Of a stretch of 61,217 bases of DNA, positions 6,142-14,402 are shown piece after piece. Location of the stretch: positions 1 through 61,217 of the IMG/VR virus record IMGVR_UViG_3300035128_000109, one strand, 5' to 3'. The translations under genes and the position numbers were made by a program. Positions within the stretch are counted from its first letter, which is position 1. Each line of letters opens with the position of its first letter. The stretch is from a virus. Below the pieces are notes generated by a model. The model was not told the origin of the DNA, did not search any database, and saw only the letters and a list, made by a program, of their open reading frames with translations.

Positions 6142-7017
6142 TTAGAACGGAATATCGTCATCGTCGTACACTTCCATAGGCGGTTCTTCTGGCATAGGTG
6201 GTTCGTGATACTCGTTCCCACCCCCGGCCCCATTTTTGGGAGCCTGCATATTATCGAACACATGCAACCACTCATGAGCCTGGTCGGCCAAATCGTTCAT
6301 CCACTCAGCAATCTCACGACCGACGTAACGCCGTTCAATGTTGGACGCATTCAAGTCATCCGGGACAAGACAGGTTATGGGCGTGATCGGCTGTTTTTTA
6401 TTTTTCCCGACCATCTCCTGCTTGCGCTCCTGGCCAAACGTGCCGATCTGCATCCAAAAGTACGGGAACGCGCTGGCTGCCACGCCGGCCTTTTTCAACA
6501 CCGGAGCAAGTGCAGCCTTCCAGGTAGAGATCGCCTTCTGCACATGGTTGACCTGATAACCCTTCGGGGATAACAGCACCGGAGCCCAGGGATATACAGT
6601 CTTATCACTCACAAACCCGAGCAAGCCCAGGACCTGCAAACCAGGCCGGGCCCCAGGAGTAAAGGGAGCAACTCGACGATCATATCCATTTATCTCCATG
6701 GTCGAGTATTGGCGTATCCCCATCGGGCAGATCAACAACGAACGGGAGGTGTACACAGGCAAAGTCCCCTGAGCAATATCCACCTCGGTCTCTTCAAACC
6801 CAGGAATTGGGAACGTCATATTGTCCGATTCCCAGAAGTCCATGGGGGCCTGCAATTTTTCAGACGAACAAGCCCAGCCACCGAAGTAGTGCGCGCCTCC
6901 CACCTGTTTCAGCGCAGCATTCCCATTCATAACCCAGAACGCCGGCGTCGGGAACGGAAGTTCTGTCGAACCCCCGGTATCAAGATCAATTTGGCTTTCA
7001 GGTAAATCTAATGGCAT
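6142..7017 (-). CDS. Putative single-stranded DNA-binding protein (SSB-type acidic tail)
   Basis: 291 residues. The last residues, EVYDDDDIPF, reproduce the acidic D-D-D-I-P-F tip of bacterial and phage SSB proteins that docks replication partners; a Pro/Gly-rich spacer (about residues 255-280) precedes it. I cannot assign an OB fold in the first 250 residues, so the family is unclear. The place inside the replication region supports an SSB-like role. An unrelated protein with a borrowed SSB tail remains possible. Confidence 0.55.
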   Translation of the reverse strand: MPLDLPESQIDLDTGGSTELPFPTPAFWVMNGNAALKQVGGAHYFGGWACSSEKLQAPMDFWESDNMTFPIPGFEETEVDIAQGTLPVYTSRSLLICPMGIRQYSTMEINGYDRRVAPFTPGARPGLQVLGLLGFVSDKTVYPWAPVLLSPKGYQVNHVQKAISTWKAALAPVLKKAGVAASAFPYFWMQIGTFGQERKQEMVGKNKKQPITPITCLVPDDLNASNIERRYVGREIAEWMNDLADQAHEWLHVFDNMQAPKNGAGGGNEYHEPPMPEEPPMEVYDDDDIPF

Positions 7018-7019
7018 TT

Positions 7020-7280
7020 CTAACTCCCTTCTTTCTCTTCATCATTATTGCCCCCACTCATCTCTTCGGCCAGACGTTCGCCCTGCTCTCGCTGGTACTG
7101 CTGATAGTGCGATCGCAGGAACGAGATAGCCTCACTCATAGCCCAGGACAGGTTCCCATCAATTTTCCTGGTCTGGGGATTAGTGCGCATGTGCCCGGTC
7201 ACCCGCGCCAAGCGCACCAGCCAATCCCGATCATTCACAGGGATGACAACAGTTGTTGAGATTTTCAATTCTTTTGGCAT
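7020..7280 (-). CDS. Hypothetical early protein
   Basis: 86 residues, two bases upstream of the SSB-like gene and first behind the promoter at 7318-7347, with ribosome-binding site TAGGAGAAA. Begins with a strand (LKISTTVVIPVNDRDWL) and ends in acidic residues; it may be a small DNA-binding protein, but nothing is specific. Confidence 0.5.
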   Translation of the reverse strand: MPKELKISTTVVIPVNDRDWLVRLARVTGHMRTNPQTRKIDGNLSWAMSEAISFLRSHYQQYQREQGERLAEEMSGGNNDEEKEGS

Positions 7281-7317
7281 AAAAATTCCGTTTCTCCTAG
7301 ATGATGGTTGTAGAACA

Positions 7318-7347
7318 AGTATACCATGAAAAACTATTATAAATCAA
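7318..7347 (-). promoter_or_regulatory. Sigma70-type early promoter
   Basis: Minus strand TTGATT (7347-7342), 18-nt spacer, TATACT (7323-7318), overlapping the last codons of the DNA methyltransferase gene. Its downstream sequence resembles that of the 5067-5095 promoter. Confidence 0.7.
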
Positions 7348-8771
7348 GGGTTTTTTACCATGCAATATACGGTTTCCCAATCTATTCGAGGACTCCCCTT
7401 TTTTTCAGCTAATCTTCTAAAAAACGACTTCGACTCAGTTTTTATTTCTACGGGCTCTCCAAATAAAGTCTCTTGTGTACCTTTGTGATGCACCAGCATA
7501 GCGCGATGTTCGTGCAGGGTTTCAAAGCCGACGGCCTCGCACAACTGCCGCCACTGGTGCGAGAACGGCACCCGCTCTTTATTCTTGACAAAATCCTTGA
7601 CCACCCAGACAGCATGGGCACCTGGGGCAAGCAGTGCATAGGTCTGCTCGACGATCACTCGGGCGGCGGCCCAGAAGTCAGATTGGTCAGATTGTGCCGC
7701 TTTAGACGGCATCGCGCCGAGTTGGCCAGAAGTAACTCCATAATCGCTACCGGGGTGAAACACATTTCCACCTTGGATATGCTCTGGATTTGGGTCTTTT
7801 CCGCCCGTGTGCTGCGCTCCATCCGCGTACGGAGGGCTCGAAATACAGGCCTTCATCGCGCCGAGTTGGCCGGGAGTAGAACCATAATTCTGTTTTTTTC
7901 TGGCCACCCCCGCCGGCCCTCCGACATTCTCTTTTTTGTCAACGTCAATGCCGGCCTTACGCATACGCTCGATCCGGGCTTCGGTATCGTTGGCGCCCTC
8001 CGATTGATTCATCGATCCCGTGTACGGCGGAGAGCTCACTGCCCCATGGAAACCTTGCTCACTCCCACGCATATTCCCGAGTTGCCCCTCTTCCCCACCG
8101 TACCCTTCGGCGGCTGAATTGCCGGCGGAATGGCGCTTGTAAAGCGATTTGTCAATCGGGCCACCCTCTTTCGGTTCGGGAGTGCCGCCCTCCGACTGTA
8201 GGAATGGCGGGGAGGTGATGGAGGCCTGAAATCCTTCGTCGGTCATGGGCATTCCCTCAAGCTGACCGTCAGAATTTCCATATTTTACAAAGGCTCCATC
8301 TTCGCTAGGGGTAGTCCCCCTCCGGCCACCCCGACTGCCATTATGATCTTGCGACATAGGTAGGTTGTAAGGTGGGGAGCTTACCGATCCGTCGCACGCC
8401 TCATCAACGACTCTCACAAGCTCCCGACTATCACCCTGTAATAAAACCGCATTGGGATTCCAACCGGGCATTTGGGAGTAGGTCTCATTCCACAGCTCGA
8501 TATTTTCTCCGCCCAGTTCCACAAACTTCGGCTCCAATTCCACACCGATCCAATTCATCCCTAGATGCATGGCGTTGATCGCTCCCAGGGCCACACCGCC
8601 AAAGGGATCCAGGACAGTATCCCCAGGCTTGACCCATCCCTCCTCGATCAAGTGAGCGTAAATCCTCTTTACTAATTTAGATGAGAATTTAGCCGGATGT
8701 TCGAAGGCCCTATCTATGATAACTCCCTTCCACTGTGAAGGGTAACAATTTTTCCATCGATCAACTTTCAT
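7344..8771 (-). CDS. DNA N4/N6 methyltransferase with four SPPY/F motifs
   Basis: 475 residues from ATG 8771 (TTTGGAG 6 nt upstream). Residues 53-60 hold the SAM-binding motif (VLDPFGGV). The catalytic motif occurs four times: SPPY about 132-135, SPPF 187-190, SPPY 247-250 and SPPY 312-315. The C-terminal part has a normal MTase strand (VWVVKDFVKNKERVPFSHQW). Between the SPPY copies lies a repeated YGxxxGQLxxM segment (about 164, 224, 296 and 344), so the middle of the protein looks like four units of an internal repeat, rich in Gly and polar residues. Motif order (SAM site first) suggests the alpha or gamma class. Likely modifies phage DNA against restriction; target unknown. Confidence 0.85.
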   Translation of the reverse strand: MKVDRWKNCYPSQWKGVIIDRAFEHPAKFSSKLVKRIYAHLIEEGWVKPGDTVLDPFGGVALGAINAMHLGMNWIGVELEPKFVELGGENIELWNETYSQMPGWNPNAVLLQGDSRELVRVVDEACDGSVSSPPYNLPMSQDHNGSRGGRRGTTPSEDGAFVKYGNSDGQLEGMPMTDEGFQASITSPPFLQSEGGTPEPKEGGPIDKSLYKRHSAGNSAAEGYGGEEGQLGNMRGSEQGFHGAVSSPPYTGSMNQSEGANDTEARIERMRKAGIDVDKKENVGGPAGVARKKQNYGSTPGQLGAMKACISSPPYADGAQHTGGKDPNPEHIQGGNVFHPGSDYGVTSGQLGAMPSKAAQSDQSDFWAAARVIVEQTYALLAPGAHAVWVVKDFVKNKERVPFSHQWRQLCEAVGFETLHEHRAMLVHHKGTQETLFGEPVEIKTESKSFFRRLAEKKGSPRIDWETVYCMVKNP

Positions 8772-9522
8772 CACATACTCCAAACGTCACAGCCCAGACC
8801 CAGGGATTCCCGTACACGTACCACGGTTTTCCCCGATATTCCTTGGTCTCCCTGCCTTCATACCATGGGAACGACTCATAATAGGCTATTTTCTTTTTCC
8901 CGTTCTCAGTGACATAGCGAGGCCGGGGTTTCGCGTTGATCGAATCCCATAAATCCATAAATCGAGTTAAACACAATTCATAAAAACTCTGTTTATTGGG
9001 AGATAACGGTCGCTCTATCCCCTCCGCAAGGGCATCCTCAGCGCTGATCTCCTGGATCCGCTGAACGCGAATATTCAGCACATCCAGATCCAGCCGGCTT
9101 GTTGCCCTGGGCATGAAGATAGATGGGGTGTACTTGTATCCCAAATCCTTCCTGGCCTTTTCGATCTCTTTGAAGCCAGGCCCCAGGGTATCGGCTTTAT
9201 ATCCATACTTCGGAGGCCAATGAGATCGGTCGAACTTTACAAACGTTTCCTTTACCCACAGCCGGCCCCCAGGCATCCCATAAGGGCACCGGACTCCCCA
9301 TTCCCCATCTTCCGTGTATACGCCATATACCTCTTTCCCGGGTTGCTCAATCCCATCCCGGTCAATGACAATCGGCGCGTACATAGCCGGCCCGATAAGC
9401 CGGCTGAACTCTCCGATCGGCTGCGGGTTGATCACGCGCCGGGTTTGTGTCTTTATCCCGTCCAGGATTGCCCGAACCATATGGGGAGAAAACAGGATTG
9501 GAAGCTCACTCGAGGTCATCAT
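8761..9522 (-). CDS. ASCH/PUA-like domain protein
   Basis: 253 residues from ATG 9522 (AGGAGG 7 nt upstream). The N-terminus LPILFSPHMVRAILDGIKTQ followed by TRRVI matches the opening of phage ASCH-domain proteins (small RNA-binding PUA-like fold). The C-terminus is aromatic (GKPWYVYGNPWVWAVTF). It overlaps the methyltransferase start by 11 bases. Role unknown. Confidence 0.7.
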   Translation of the reverse strand: MMTSSELPILFSPHMVRAILDGIKTQTRRVINPQPIGEFSRLIGPAMYAPIVIDRDGIEQPGKEVYGVYTEDGEWGVRCPYGMPGGRLWVKETFVKFDRSHWPPKYGYKADTLGPGFKEIEKARKDLGYKYTPSIFMPRATSRLDLDVLNIRVQRIQEISAEDALAEGIERPLSPNKQSFYELCLTRFMDLWDSINAKPRPRYVTENGKKKIAYYESFPWYEGRETKEYRGKPWYVYGNPWVWAVTFGVCDES

Positions 9523-9841
9523 GAAGAACCTCCTCGTCGTCAATATCGCCCCAATCAGGGCCAGATCGTCCCGATGATAGTTGAGGCAGATTCAGCTTCC
9601 ACACCTCGACCGGTCGCTTTTTCAATCCCTGGACCGCAGACATCATTGTCTCTTCGTCCACGGGCGTGATCGCGTAAATTGCGCCGGCTCCGTAGAACTT
9701 CGTGAACCCGTCCTGGCCTTCGATCGCCGGCACGTCCACGCGCACGAACCCCTGGCCGCCGATCACCTGCTCGGTTACCTCGCCGGCGATCATTTGATGA
9801 CCAAACAACTCCACTATTGCAAACTGCTTGAATTCAGACAT
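9506..9841 (-). CDS. Hypothetical acidic early protein
   Basis: 111 residues, ribosome-binding site AGGAGG before ATG 9841, overlapping the ASCH gene by 17 bases. A beta-rich body and very acidic C-terminus (DWGDIDDEEVLHDDLE). No family recognised. Confidence 0.55.
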   Translation of the reverse strand: MSEFKQFAIVELFGHQMIAGEVTEQVIGGQGFVRVDVPAIEGQDGFTKFYGAGAIYAITPVDEETMMSAVQGLKKRPVEVWKLNLPQLSSGRSGPDWGDIDDEEVLHDDLE

Positions 9842-9851
9842 TACAAACCTC

Positions 9852-10010
9852 CTAGATTTTTAGCCATTTGACTGAAAATATCCATTCATACAGCCAAATG
9901 CGAACCAACAAATAATAGCCGGCAAAGTTTCCAAACAATTGCATCTCCAGAAGCGGATTACTCCTGTTGTGTGCACGCCGGCCAACTATCTCCATTTTAC
10001 CCAGACGCAT
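9852..10010 (-). CDS. Small basic protein with hydrophobic C-terminus
   Basis: 52 residues. ATG 10010 follows TTGGAGGGTGAGA and overlaps the end of the zinc-ribbon gene; the stop lies 11 nt before the next gene. The first half is basic (RRAHNRSN), the second hydrophobic and aromatic (GYYLLVRIWLYEWIF), possibly membrane-bound. No family recognised. Confidence 0.5.
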   Translation of the reverse strand: MRLGKMEIVGRRAHNRSNPLLEMQLFGNFAGYYLLVRIWLYEWIFSVKWLKI

Positions 10011-10149
10011 TCTCACCCTCCAATACAGTTATGGTGCCACACAAAAGACACCTGTACTCACCCGAGGCATGGATAAGCCCCTGATCGGTGAAAGTTTTGC
10101 AGGTCTCGCACCAGAGCACCATGGTCTCAGTTTTTATGACTATTATCAT
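9997..10149 (-). CDS. Small zinc-ribbon protein
   Basis: 50 residues with two Cys pairs (CETC near residue 14, CLLC near 35) forming one zinc ribbon. ATG 10149 overlaps the primase stop (ATGA), so it is coupled to that gene. Confidence 0.6.
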   Translation of the reverse strand: MIIVIKTETMVLWCETCKTFTDQGLIHASGEYRCLLCGTITVLEGENASG

Positions 10150-11135
10150 ACGCGCCTCGCCTGTTTCACGACGGCACGGAACGACTGCTTGTCGAAGCCG
10201 GCTCCCAGGATGTAGTCATCCACTTTCTGGTTGAGTCTAAGGATTTTCAAATCCCGATCTCCATATGTTTCCTTGACATTTTTCAACGCCCAGGGTCTTA
10301 CGTCGGGATCCGGAATATAGCAGATATGAGCGGCATTGATTGACTCGAGCAGATCACGGCTGGGTGACATCGGCAACCCAAACGCCTGGGTGCGAGGATC
10401 ATCGAAGGTCAGCCAAGCGACCGCCGCTTTTTTCTCTCCCTCCACCAAGAAGGCCCAATCCGCGTCATTGCATAGATCAAGGTTGGCGATGAATACCGGC
10501 TCGAACCCGACAGAATATTCCATGCGGTACTTCGTCCCGTCCGGTTGCGGAACGATCAAGCGATGCTTGACATTGACCACGCCCCCATCCAGATTCCGCT
10601 CTGCAATCGTGGCTGTGGGAGTGACGTGCTTCGCCCACCCATCACCAGAGTCGTAATAGAACTCATGCTCACGATCCCAACCTAACCCCCACTCAATCCA
10701 CTTCTCCGCAATATCTATGCCGGCATCAGACCAGTACCTCGCGCCGGCATCCTCAAAAAATAGCGCATCCGTATAGAGCTCCCATTTTTTCTCGTCGCGT
10801 AGCAACTGTAGAGCCTTCTCAGCCTCGGCCTTGCGCCGCTCCTCCTCAACAATCCGTTCCTGTTTCCACTGTTCTAGCTTTTCAGGATCCGGCTTGAACT
10901 CTTTGTCGGGCAGCCACTTGAACCCACAGACCCGGCACCAGCCAATAGTGACTCCGGTCTTACTGTGAGCCTGGGGAAACATCCGGAACCGGTCAGGCCA
11001 CTCCCCGCTCGAGTGTGGAGCACCTCCGCACTCCGGGCAGGTACTGGACCATTCCTTCCCCCGGATCCGTTCGACAATATATTGAACATGACCTTGCAAT
11101 TCGTAAAATTCAGGGTGCAGTGATGACTCACGCAT
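10146..11135 (-). CDS. DNA primase (zinc-binding plus Toprim)
   Basis: 329 residues from ATG 11135 (TCTGGAGG 6 nt upstream). Residues about 30-80 contain CPEC and CRVC zinc ligands. A charged helical linker follows. The centre carries a primase-like core (RLIVPQPDGTKYRMEYSVG) and Toprim motifs: FLVEGEKKA (catalytic Glu) and CYIPDPD. This is the architecture of short DnaG-like phage primases. The start overlaps the helicase stop, and the pair forms the replication core with the loader-like protein upstream. Confidence 0.85.
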   Translation of the reverse strand: MRESSLHPEFYELQGHVQYIVERIRGKEWSSTCPECGGAPHSSGEWPDRFRMFPQAHSKTGVTIGWCRVCGFKWLPDKEFKPDPEKLEQWKQERIVEEERRKAEAEKALQLLRDEKKWELYTDALFFEDAGARYWSDAGIDIAEKWIEWGLGWDREHEFYYDSGDGWAKHVTPTATIAERNLDGGVVNVKHRLIVPQPDGTKYRMEYSVGFEPVFIANLDLCNDADWAFLVEGEKKAAVAWLTFDDPRTQAFGLPMSPSRDLLESINAAHICYIPDPDVRPWALKNVKETYGDRDLKILRLNQKVDDYILGAGFDKQSFRAVVKQARRV

Positions 11136-12177
11136 TGGCTTCCTCCAGACTGTCATTATCTCTTTCAGGATCGTAATATTTCATCTCCCCCTGGACCAGG
11201 TAATTGTATTCCGGTTCAAACTTTACAAACTTCTTGAAATTCTCAGGTCCCTTCTTTCTCTTCAAAACCGAAACGATCATATCGTTATGGTCTTTCACAT
11301 ATAGCAGCGGAGCATCCTTTTTTCCAAACCCTGGCGGCGTTTTATCGTCAGGCGTAACGTAGTGACTCGGACGAACTACAGACAACACTCCATCAGAGAA
11401 CTGCTCCACAGTCGAGGTCCACTGGCCGTCATCCATCATGGGGATCGGAACCTGACGGGTATCGACCTCGCGCTTGGCCTGGCAGCCCAGGACCATGCGC
11501 GTGTTGAAGTCCTCCGCCAGGTTCTTCAACCCATTGACCAGATCCCCATAGAACTCCACCCAAGCGCTTCCTCGAGGCCGGAACCGCTGTAGGTAGTCGA
11601 TGAAGATAGAGTCGATCTCCTGCACGACCTGATTCCCCTGCCACTCTTCCACGTTCCCCATGGCATCCCTCAAAGTGGTCTCGGTGATCTCAGTCTTATC
11701 GCGCCGGCGCTGTTTGCTCTTCCCGATAAACCACAACGGGCTGGTCATCATGTGAGGGCTCGCCAGATGGGTCTGCACACGACCCCAATCTTTCGGCTCC
11801 AGCTTGCCGGCGGCCATGTCTGTGATAGATATCCGGAGCTCGGCAGCCACATGGAAGAGGCGCAATTCCTCGACCAACTGCTCCGCCGTCATATAAAGCA
11901 CGATCTTATTGTCGACTCCCATGTGTTTGAGATGGCCGGCACGCATCCGGGCCCACCTCATCAAGAGGCTCGACTTCCCGCTCCCGGGCCGGCCTAAGAC
12001 CGTGATCAACTCCCCGGGCACCACGGGCAGGAATCCCTTCCCGGACTCCGGGTCATAATCCATGCCGTTGATATAGATCGGCATTCCCTGGTCGCCGCCC
12101 TTGCGAATGTGGTCCACGTACTCGGTTGTAGCATTCGAGGCCTCGACCGCAGTAAAGACAAGCGTTGAACTGGTCAT
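11128..12177 (-). CDS. Replicative DNA helicase, DnaB/RecA-like
   Basis: 349 residues. Walker A GRPGSGKS near residue 63, Walker B/DnaB-type signature IFIDYLQRF near 188, and a RecA-core strand (VLGCQAKREVDTRQ) that carries the sensor Gln region. The N-terminal DnaB domain is missing, as in several phage helicases. Overlaps the genes on both sides by 4-8 bases. Confidence 0.88.
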   Translation of the reverse strand: MTSSTLVFTAVEASNATTEYVDHIRKGGDQGMPIYINGMDYDPESGKGFLPVVPGELITVLGRPGSGKSSLLMRWARMRAGHLKHMGVDNKIVLYMTAEQLVEELRLFHVAAELRISITDMAAGKLEPKDWGRVQTHLASPHMMTSPLWFIGKSKQRRRDKTEITETTLRDAMGNVEEWQGNQVVQEIDSIFIDYLQRFRPRGSAWVEFYGDLVNGLKNLAEDFNTRMVLGCQAKREVDTRQVPIPMMDDGQWTSTVEQFSDGVLSVVRPSHYVTPDDKTPPGFGKKDAPLLYVKDHNDMIVSVLKRKKGPENFKKFVKFEPEYNYLVQGEMKYYDPERDNDSLEEANA

Positions 12178-13082
12178 AGCGTCTCCAATCTGTCAGAAGG
12201 CTCAGATTCAGCATCTGAATCATCATCAACAAAAGCTAATCCCCAGGTATCTTTGAGCAAACTAAGTTTTTGAGCAATCTGGAAAAACTTCGGCATGTTA
12301 TATGGGTCATCTTTGCAGGCTTTAGCAAAAGTCTCAATCGTCTCTCCGTGCTCATCTTTTTCCAAAAGGAAATCCATTACCCGCTCCCGATACCAACGGT
12401 CACTGACGGTCAGGCCAGTAGACTTATAAATCCTGTCCTCCATTTCGTTGTAACGTTGCTCTTTATCACTAGAGAGCTTGCCCCACTCAACCAAAATGTC
12501 AGTTGATTCCCGCAGAGCATCCGCTTTTGCCTTGCGTTTTTTAGCTTCTTCAATTCCTTTAGCACGGTCGTAAGGTTTCGAATTTTCGTTGTTGTTATTT
12601 CCTTTTTTTTCTTCTTTTTCTTTCTTCTTTGTTTCATGTGGTGACCCACCTCCTTCACATGTTGGGACACCTTCTTCATCTCGTGAAGACTTCATCTCGT
12701 GAAGGCTCTTTTTGAACTCAATCCTTGACTTTATGGATAGGTGGTTCTCCGCCCATTTTATATTTTTTGACCATAGGTCGGGAATAGTCAGGTGCCAAAC
12801 CGGTTGAGGATAACCGGCATCCCGCCTAATCTCCCCATCGAGAAAACCTAACTCAATCCAGTATTTCCGGCACTCTGAAACCTTACCAGCAGACATACCA
12901 CTAAGAGCCGCCAAATCTTCGGTAGACAAATAACACTCACTGGAATCGCCGGCAACCTCTTTGACCGTATCCCAGAGAGCATAATCGTATGGGGAGCGAC
13001 TGTAATATTTCACAATGCGAGGATTGATCGTGAAGTATTTTGCGTCTCGGCTTTTATCAACAGCTTTGTGCATTTCACTCAT
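12174..13082 (-). CDS. Replication initiator / helicase-loader-like protein with wHTH
   Basis: 302 residues. The N-terminal 110 residues look like a winged helix (YDYALWDTVKEVAGD, YLSTEDLAALSGMSAGKVSE). A Lys/Glu/Asn linker (about 145-165, encoded by A-rich DNA) leads to a helical C-terminal domain. wHTH plus linker plus helical domain next to helicase and primase is typical of DnaD-like replisome organisers. Overlaps the helicase by 4 bases. Confidence 0.65.
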   Translation of the reverse strand: MSEMHKAVDKSRDAKYFTINPRIVKYYSRSPYDYALWDTVKEVAGDSSECYLSTEDLAALSGMSAGKVSECRKYWIELGFLDGEIRRDAGYPQPVWHLTIPDLWSKNIKWAENHLSIKSRIEFKKSLHEMKSSRDEEGVPTCEGGGSPHETKKKEKEEKKGNNNNENSKPYDRAKGIEEAKKRKAKADALRESTDILVEWGKLSSDKEQRYNEMEDRIYKSTGLTVSDRWYRERVMDFLLEKDEHGETIETFAKACKDDPYNMPKFFQIAQKLSLLKDTWGLAFVDDDSDAESEPSDRLETL

Positions 13083-13786
13083 GAAATTACCCTCCAGTCA
13101 ATCCCAATATTTAACAACTTATCCAATTCATCTTTAGACAAATCAAACCACTCTCGATGGGTTTGATTTTTGCAAAAAGCCACGTGTAACGATATTTCTA
13201 CTTCGCTATAATCTTCCACAAACGCACAGGCCAACATACGAAAAGAAGGATTGGTGCTCTGAATCTCCCTCTCTCTTTTTCTCACGTGAACAGTTTTCCC
13301 AATTTTATATCCCTTATTAGAATTGTCTTGACCTATATAAACATACCCTCTCATGACTCCCTCTCCCTTTTTTGCCAACTCATCCAACGCCGGCCACTCA
13401 ACGGCCTCAATCTCCCCAACGCGCTGCTCTGGATGATATCCGAGTGTATAGGCCATAATACGCATCCGGCACGAATTACACCGTTTGCACAATTCCCGCC
13501 GGCTCTCCTCACGATCCACCTTCGCAAAAACCTGATCGTGAGATAGATATGATAAATCCGGCAAGGAATACGGACTCTGGTGCTTGTATCCTCGCCGGAC
13601 CATTTCAGCAGCCAGGTCATTATGCCGGCGCTCCATCTCGATAGGCTCGATCTGCACGACCGGAGAGAGCCGGCCATCAATCGAGTGCTGCTTGACAAAG
13701 TTATGCCTGAACTTGTGAATCTCAGCGTGCTCCCCGAGCAAGTGCTGCCGGCATAACAACATTGGGTCAATCATCCACATTCTCAT
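13079..13786 (-). CDS. Pyrimidine-dimer DNA glycosylase fused to a T5orf172 (GIY-YIG-like) domain
   Basis: 235 residues. Residues 1-75 match the DenV/endonuclease V-type glycosylase family (MRMWMIDPMLLCRQHLLGEH, then the QIEPIEMERRHNDLAAEMVR segment and KHQSPY). A middle zinc-like CKRCNSC follows near residue 100. The C-terminal part (about 145-230) has the T5orf172/MUG113 pattern: GYVYIGQD, KGYKIGKT, then EVEISLHVAF and HREWFDL, a GIY-YIG nuclease relative. The fusion suggests glycosylase and nuclease steps of UV-damage repair in one protein. Start overlaps the next gene (ATGA). Confidence 0.75.
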   Translation of the reverse strand: MRMWMIDPMLLCRQHLLGEHAEIHKFRHNFVKQHSIDGRLSPVVQIEPIEMERRHNDLAAEMVRRGYKHQSPYSLPDLSYLSHDQVFAKVDREESRRELCKRCNSCRMRIMAYTLGYHPEQRVGEIEAVEWPALDELAKKGEGVMRGYVYIGQDNSNKGYKIGKTVHVRKREREIQSTNPSFRMLACAFVEDYSEVEISLHVAFCKNQTHREWFDLSKDELDKLLNIGIDWRVIS

Positions 13787-13977
13787 GACTCCCCATCCTG
13801 GTTCACCTGCCGGGCCTGCTCGTTCATCGCCTCAGCTTCCGGGTGCCCACAGTGACCATACCGCTCCCAGCAGTCGCTGCAAAGCGGCCCCTGGCAATAC
13901 CAGCAAATCTCAGGATCCAGGCCGGCATCCTCGCCGCAGCGCCGGCAGATAAATCTTGTTGCAGGGTGTGAAAACAT
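13783..13977 (-). CDS. Zinc-finger protein, first gene of the replication operon
   Basis: 64 residues from ATG 13977 (TTAGGAGG 5 nt upstream), preferred to the 14019 start. Cys/His pairs CRRC, CWYC, CSDC and CGH give a B-box/RING-like count of two zinc sites. First gene downstream of the 14228-14256 promoter. Confidence 0.6.
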   Translation of the reverse strand: MFSHPATRFICRRCGEDAGLDPEICWYCQGPLCSDCWERYGHCGHPEAEAMNEQARQVNQDGES

Positions 13978-14063
13978 ACGACCTCCTAAATAATTCCTAC
14001 CGCTGATTACCTTACGCACGATTGGGTCTCACAGTCGAGGCCAGCGGCCAACCTCGTTGTGGA

Positions 14064-14178
14064 TAAAAAAATCACCTCTTGGGGGTGCTTCCGTTTCCGC
14101 TGGCAGGTTATAGACCCAAACGCTTCTATGACTTGCGGTACGGAAACACTCCGAAAAGGTGATTCTCGTTTTTGGGTC
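14064..14178. other. Long imperfect hairpin with possible pseudoknot
   Basis: Three stacked stems: ATCACCT (14071) with AGGTGAT (14157), TTCCGT (14089) with ACGGAA (14139), and CAGGTTATAG (14104) with CTATGACTTG (14125). Some pairs are G-T and work better as RNA from the plus strand. The loop GACCCAAA (14113-14120) is complementary to TTTGGGTC (14171-14178) just outside the hairpin. In addition, GGCAGG-N5-GACCCAAA occurs twice in inverted orientation (14102-14120, 14171-14189). It lies in the non-coding control region. A replication origin, operator array or structured RNA are all possible. Confidence 0.6.
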
Positions 14179-14227
14179 GCCGGCCTGCCAAACCGGGGGT
14201 GCGCTCACGCGCCTAAGTTGTACTTAC

Positions 14228-14256
14228 ATACTAGCACAGACGTACAGGCATGTCAA
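14228..14256 (-). promoter_or_regulatory. Consensus promoter of the replication operon
   Basis: Minus strand TTGACA (14256-14251), 17-nt spacer, TAGTAT (14233-14228). It reads towards the 13977 gene; the predicted leader contains the hairpin at 14064-14178. The repeated motif GTCGTAGACGTAGAAGT sits directly upstream of the -35 box. Confidence 0.85.
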
Positions 14257-14257
14257 G

Positions 14258-14274
14258 GTCGTAGACGTAGAAGT
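14258..14274 (+). repeat. Dispersed 17-bp motif, copy 1
   Basis: GTCGTAGACGTAGAAGT, in non-coding DNA immediately upstream of the -35 box of the promoter at 14228-14256. Exact copies are at 18530 and 38174, and variants at 26908 and 45932, all in the same orientation. Confidence 0.6.
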
Positions 14275-14402
14275 CAAAACGGCCATGGCAGCCAGCCGGC
14301 TACCAAAGAGATCACGAACGCGATCACAAGCACGATGCAGACCACGCCCAGGGATGAGAGAATATCGGCTATCAGACCAGAGAAAAAATCCCAGAGTTTC
14401 AT
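14274..14402 (-). CDS. Small membrane protein
   Basis: 42 residues; ATG 14402 overlaps the stop of the preceding gene (ATGA). One long hydrophobic helix (LGVVCIVLVIAFVISLVAGW). Last gene before the control region. Function unknown. Confidence 0.55.
   Translation of the reverse strand: MKLWDFFSGLIADILSSLGVVCIVLVIAFVISLVAGWLPWPF

Noticed and set aside
7473-8117. Long plus-strand ORF opposite the DNA methyltransferase
   Set aside because: Shadow of a GC-rich minus-strand gene with clear catalytic motifs; no ribosome-binding site, Arg/His-rich nonsense-like product.
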